NCBI GenBank assembly: GCA_036250195.1
Contig: JAVHZZ010000011.1
Coordinates: 57,324,011 to 57,388,010 of the forward strand
Source: Mixophyes australis
Taxonomy: Eukaryota > Chordata > Amphibia > Anura > Limnodynastidae
Reading direction: 5' to 3'
Length of the DNA stretch: 64,000 nucleotides
Position numbers and translations under genes: made by a program. The first letter of the stretch is position 1. Every line of letters begins with the position of its first letter. Positions 63,920 to 64,000 of this stretch are shown here, one piece after another. The notes under the pieces were generated by a model that did no database searches, was not told where the DNA came from, and was given only the letters and a program-made list of their open reading frames with translations.

Positions 63920-64000
63920 CTGGGCAGACTATAAAGCTAGACTGAAAAACAAACTGGCACGGCAACACCGGCATGCGCAAGGAACTGGGGGTGGCCCGCC
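63920..64000 (+). pseudogene. Myb-like second exon, runs off the window
   Basis: Encodes WADYKARLKNKLARQHRHAQ and GTGGGPP, the typical end of this Myb domain (basic helix then Gly-Gly-Gly-Pro-Pro). Open to the window edge. It belongs with 61845-63518. Confidence 0.65.

Overview
This window is eukaryotic repeat DNA with no recognisable intact host gene. I find no rRNA, tRNA or CRISPR array. The mix of elements suggests a large-genomed anuran amphibian, but the species cannot be fixed from sequence alone. It includes gamma-like endogenous retroviruses (ERVs), chromodomain Ty3/Gypsy elements with roughly 0.4-1.2 kb LTRs, a Neptune-like Penelope element, Tc1, hAT and a Harbinger-type Myb protein. 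Almost every base belongs to a transposable element, and the elements are nested several layers deep.

Layer 1 (about 1-37.6 kb). A decayed gamma-like ERV (the 'old ERV', + strand) can be followed in pieces from 2076 to about 34996. It has been split by later insertions: a young, nearly complete provirus of the same family (2555-12323); a LINE tail plus non-autonomous hAT material (12592-14221); a Tc1 element (14303-15666); a deleted Gypsy element 'C' (17290-20357); a LINE (20358-21536); a 12-kb block holding Gypsy 'A' (22744-34523), itself split by Gypsy 'B' (26174-31451); and a 290-bp MITE (34660-34949). An LTR and transmembrane-envelope fragment of the same ERV family lies inverted at 36184-37571. 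The young provirus has LTRs differing by about 6 substitutions, a tRNA-Pro-like primer site, gag and pol in one frame separated by UAG, and an env with a furin-type site and a covalent-type TM. Each gene carries a few stops or frameshifts, so it is recent but defective.

Layer 2 (37.6-42.9 kb). This holds a decayed hAT transposase (minus strand) with a three-copy 234-bp tandem repeat built from its own coding sequence, a duplicated hairpin region, a short hAT MITE, and about 1.5 kb without recognisable genes.

Layer 3 (42.9-61.7 kb). An 18.8-kb array of about 4.02-kb Penelope-like units is flanked by one 14-bp target duplication. Two minus-strand units meet, head to head, a partial unit plus two complete plus-strand units. 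Each unit has an LTR-like region (PLTR), ORF1, and ORF2 (reverse transcriptase plus GIY-YIG endonuclease). ORF2 lies in the -1 frame relative to ORF1, and a correctly phased U_UUU_UUA heptamer is conserved in all four ORF1 copies; the ORF2 frame has no AUG until inside a conserved block. I infer programmed -1 frameshifting. One unit (46936-50887) has both frames open.

Layer 4 (61.7-64 kb). A Myb/SANT-like DNA-binding exon of the kind carried by Harbinger transposons is interrupted by a 1.4-kb non-autonomous hAT with perfect 8-bp duplications and a G-rich minisatellite. The next exon runs off the window.
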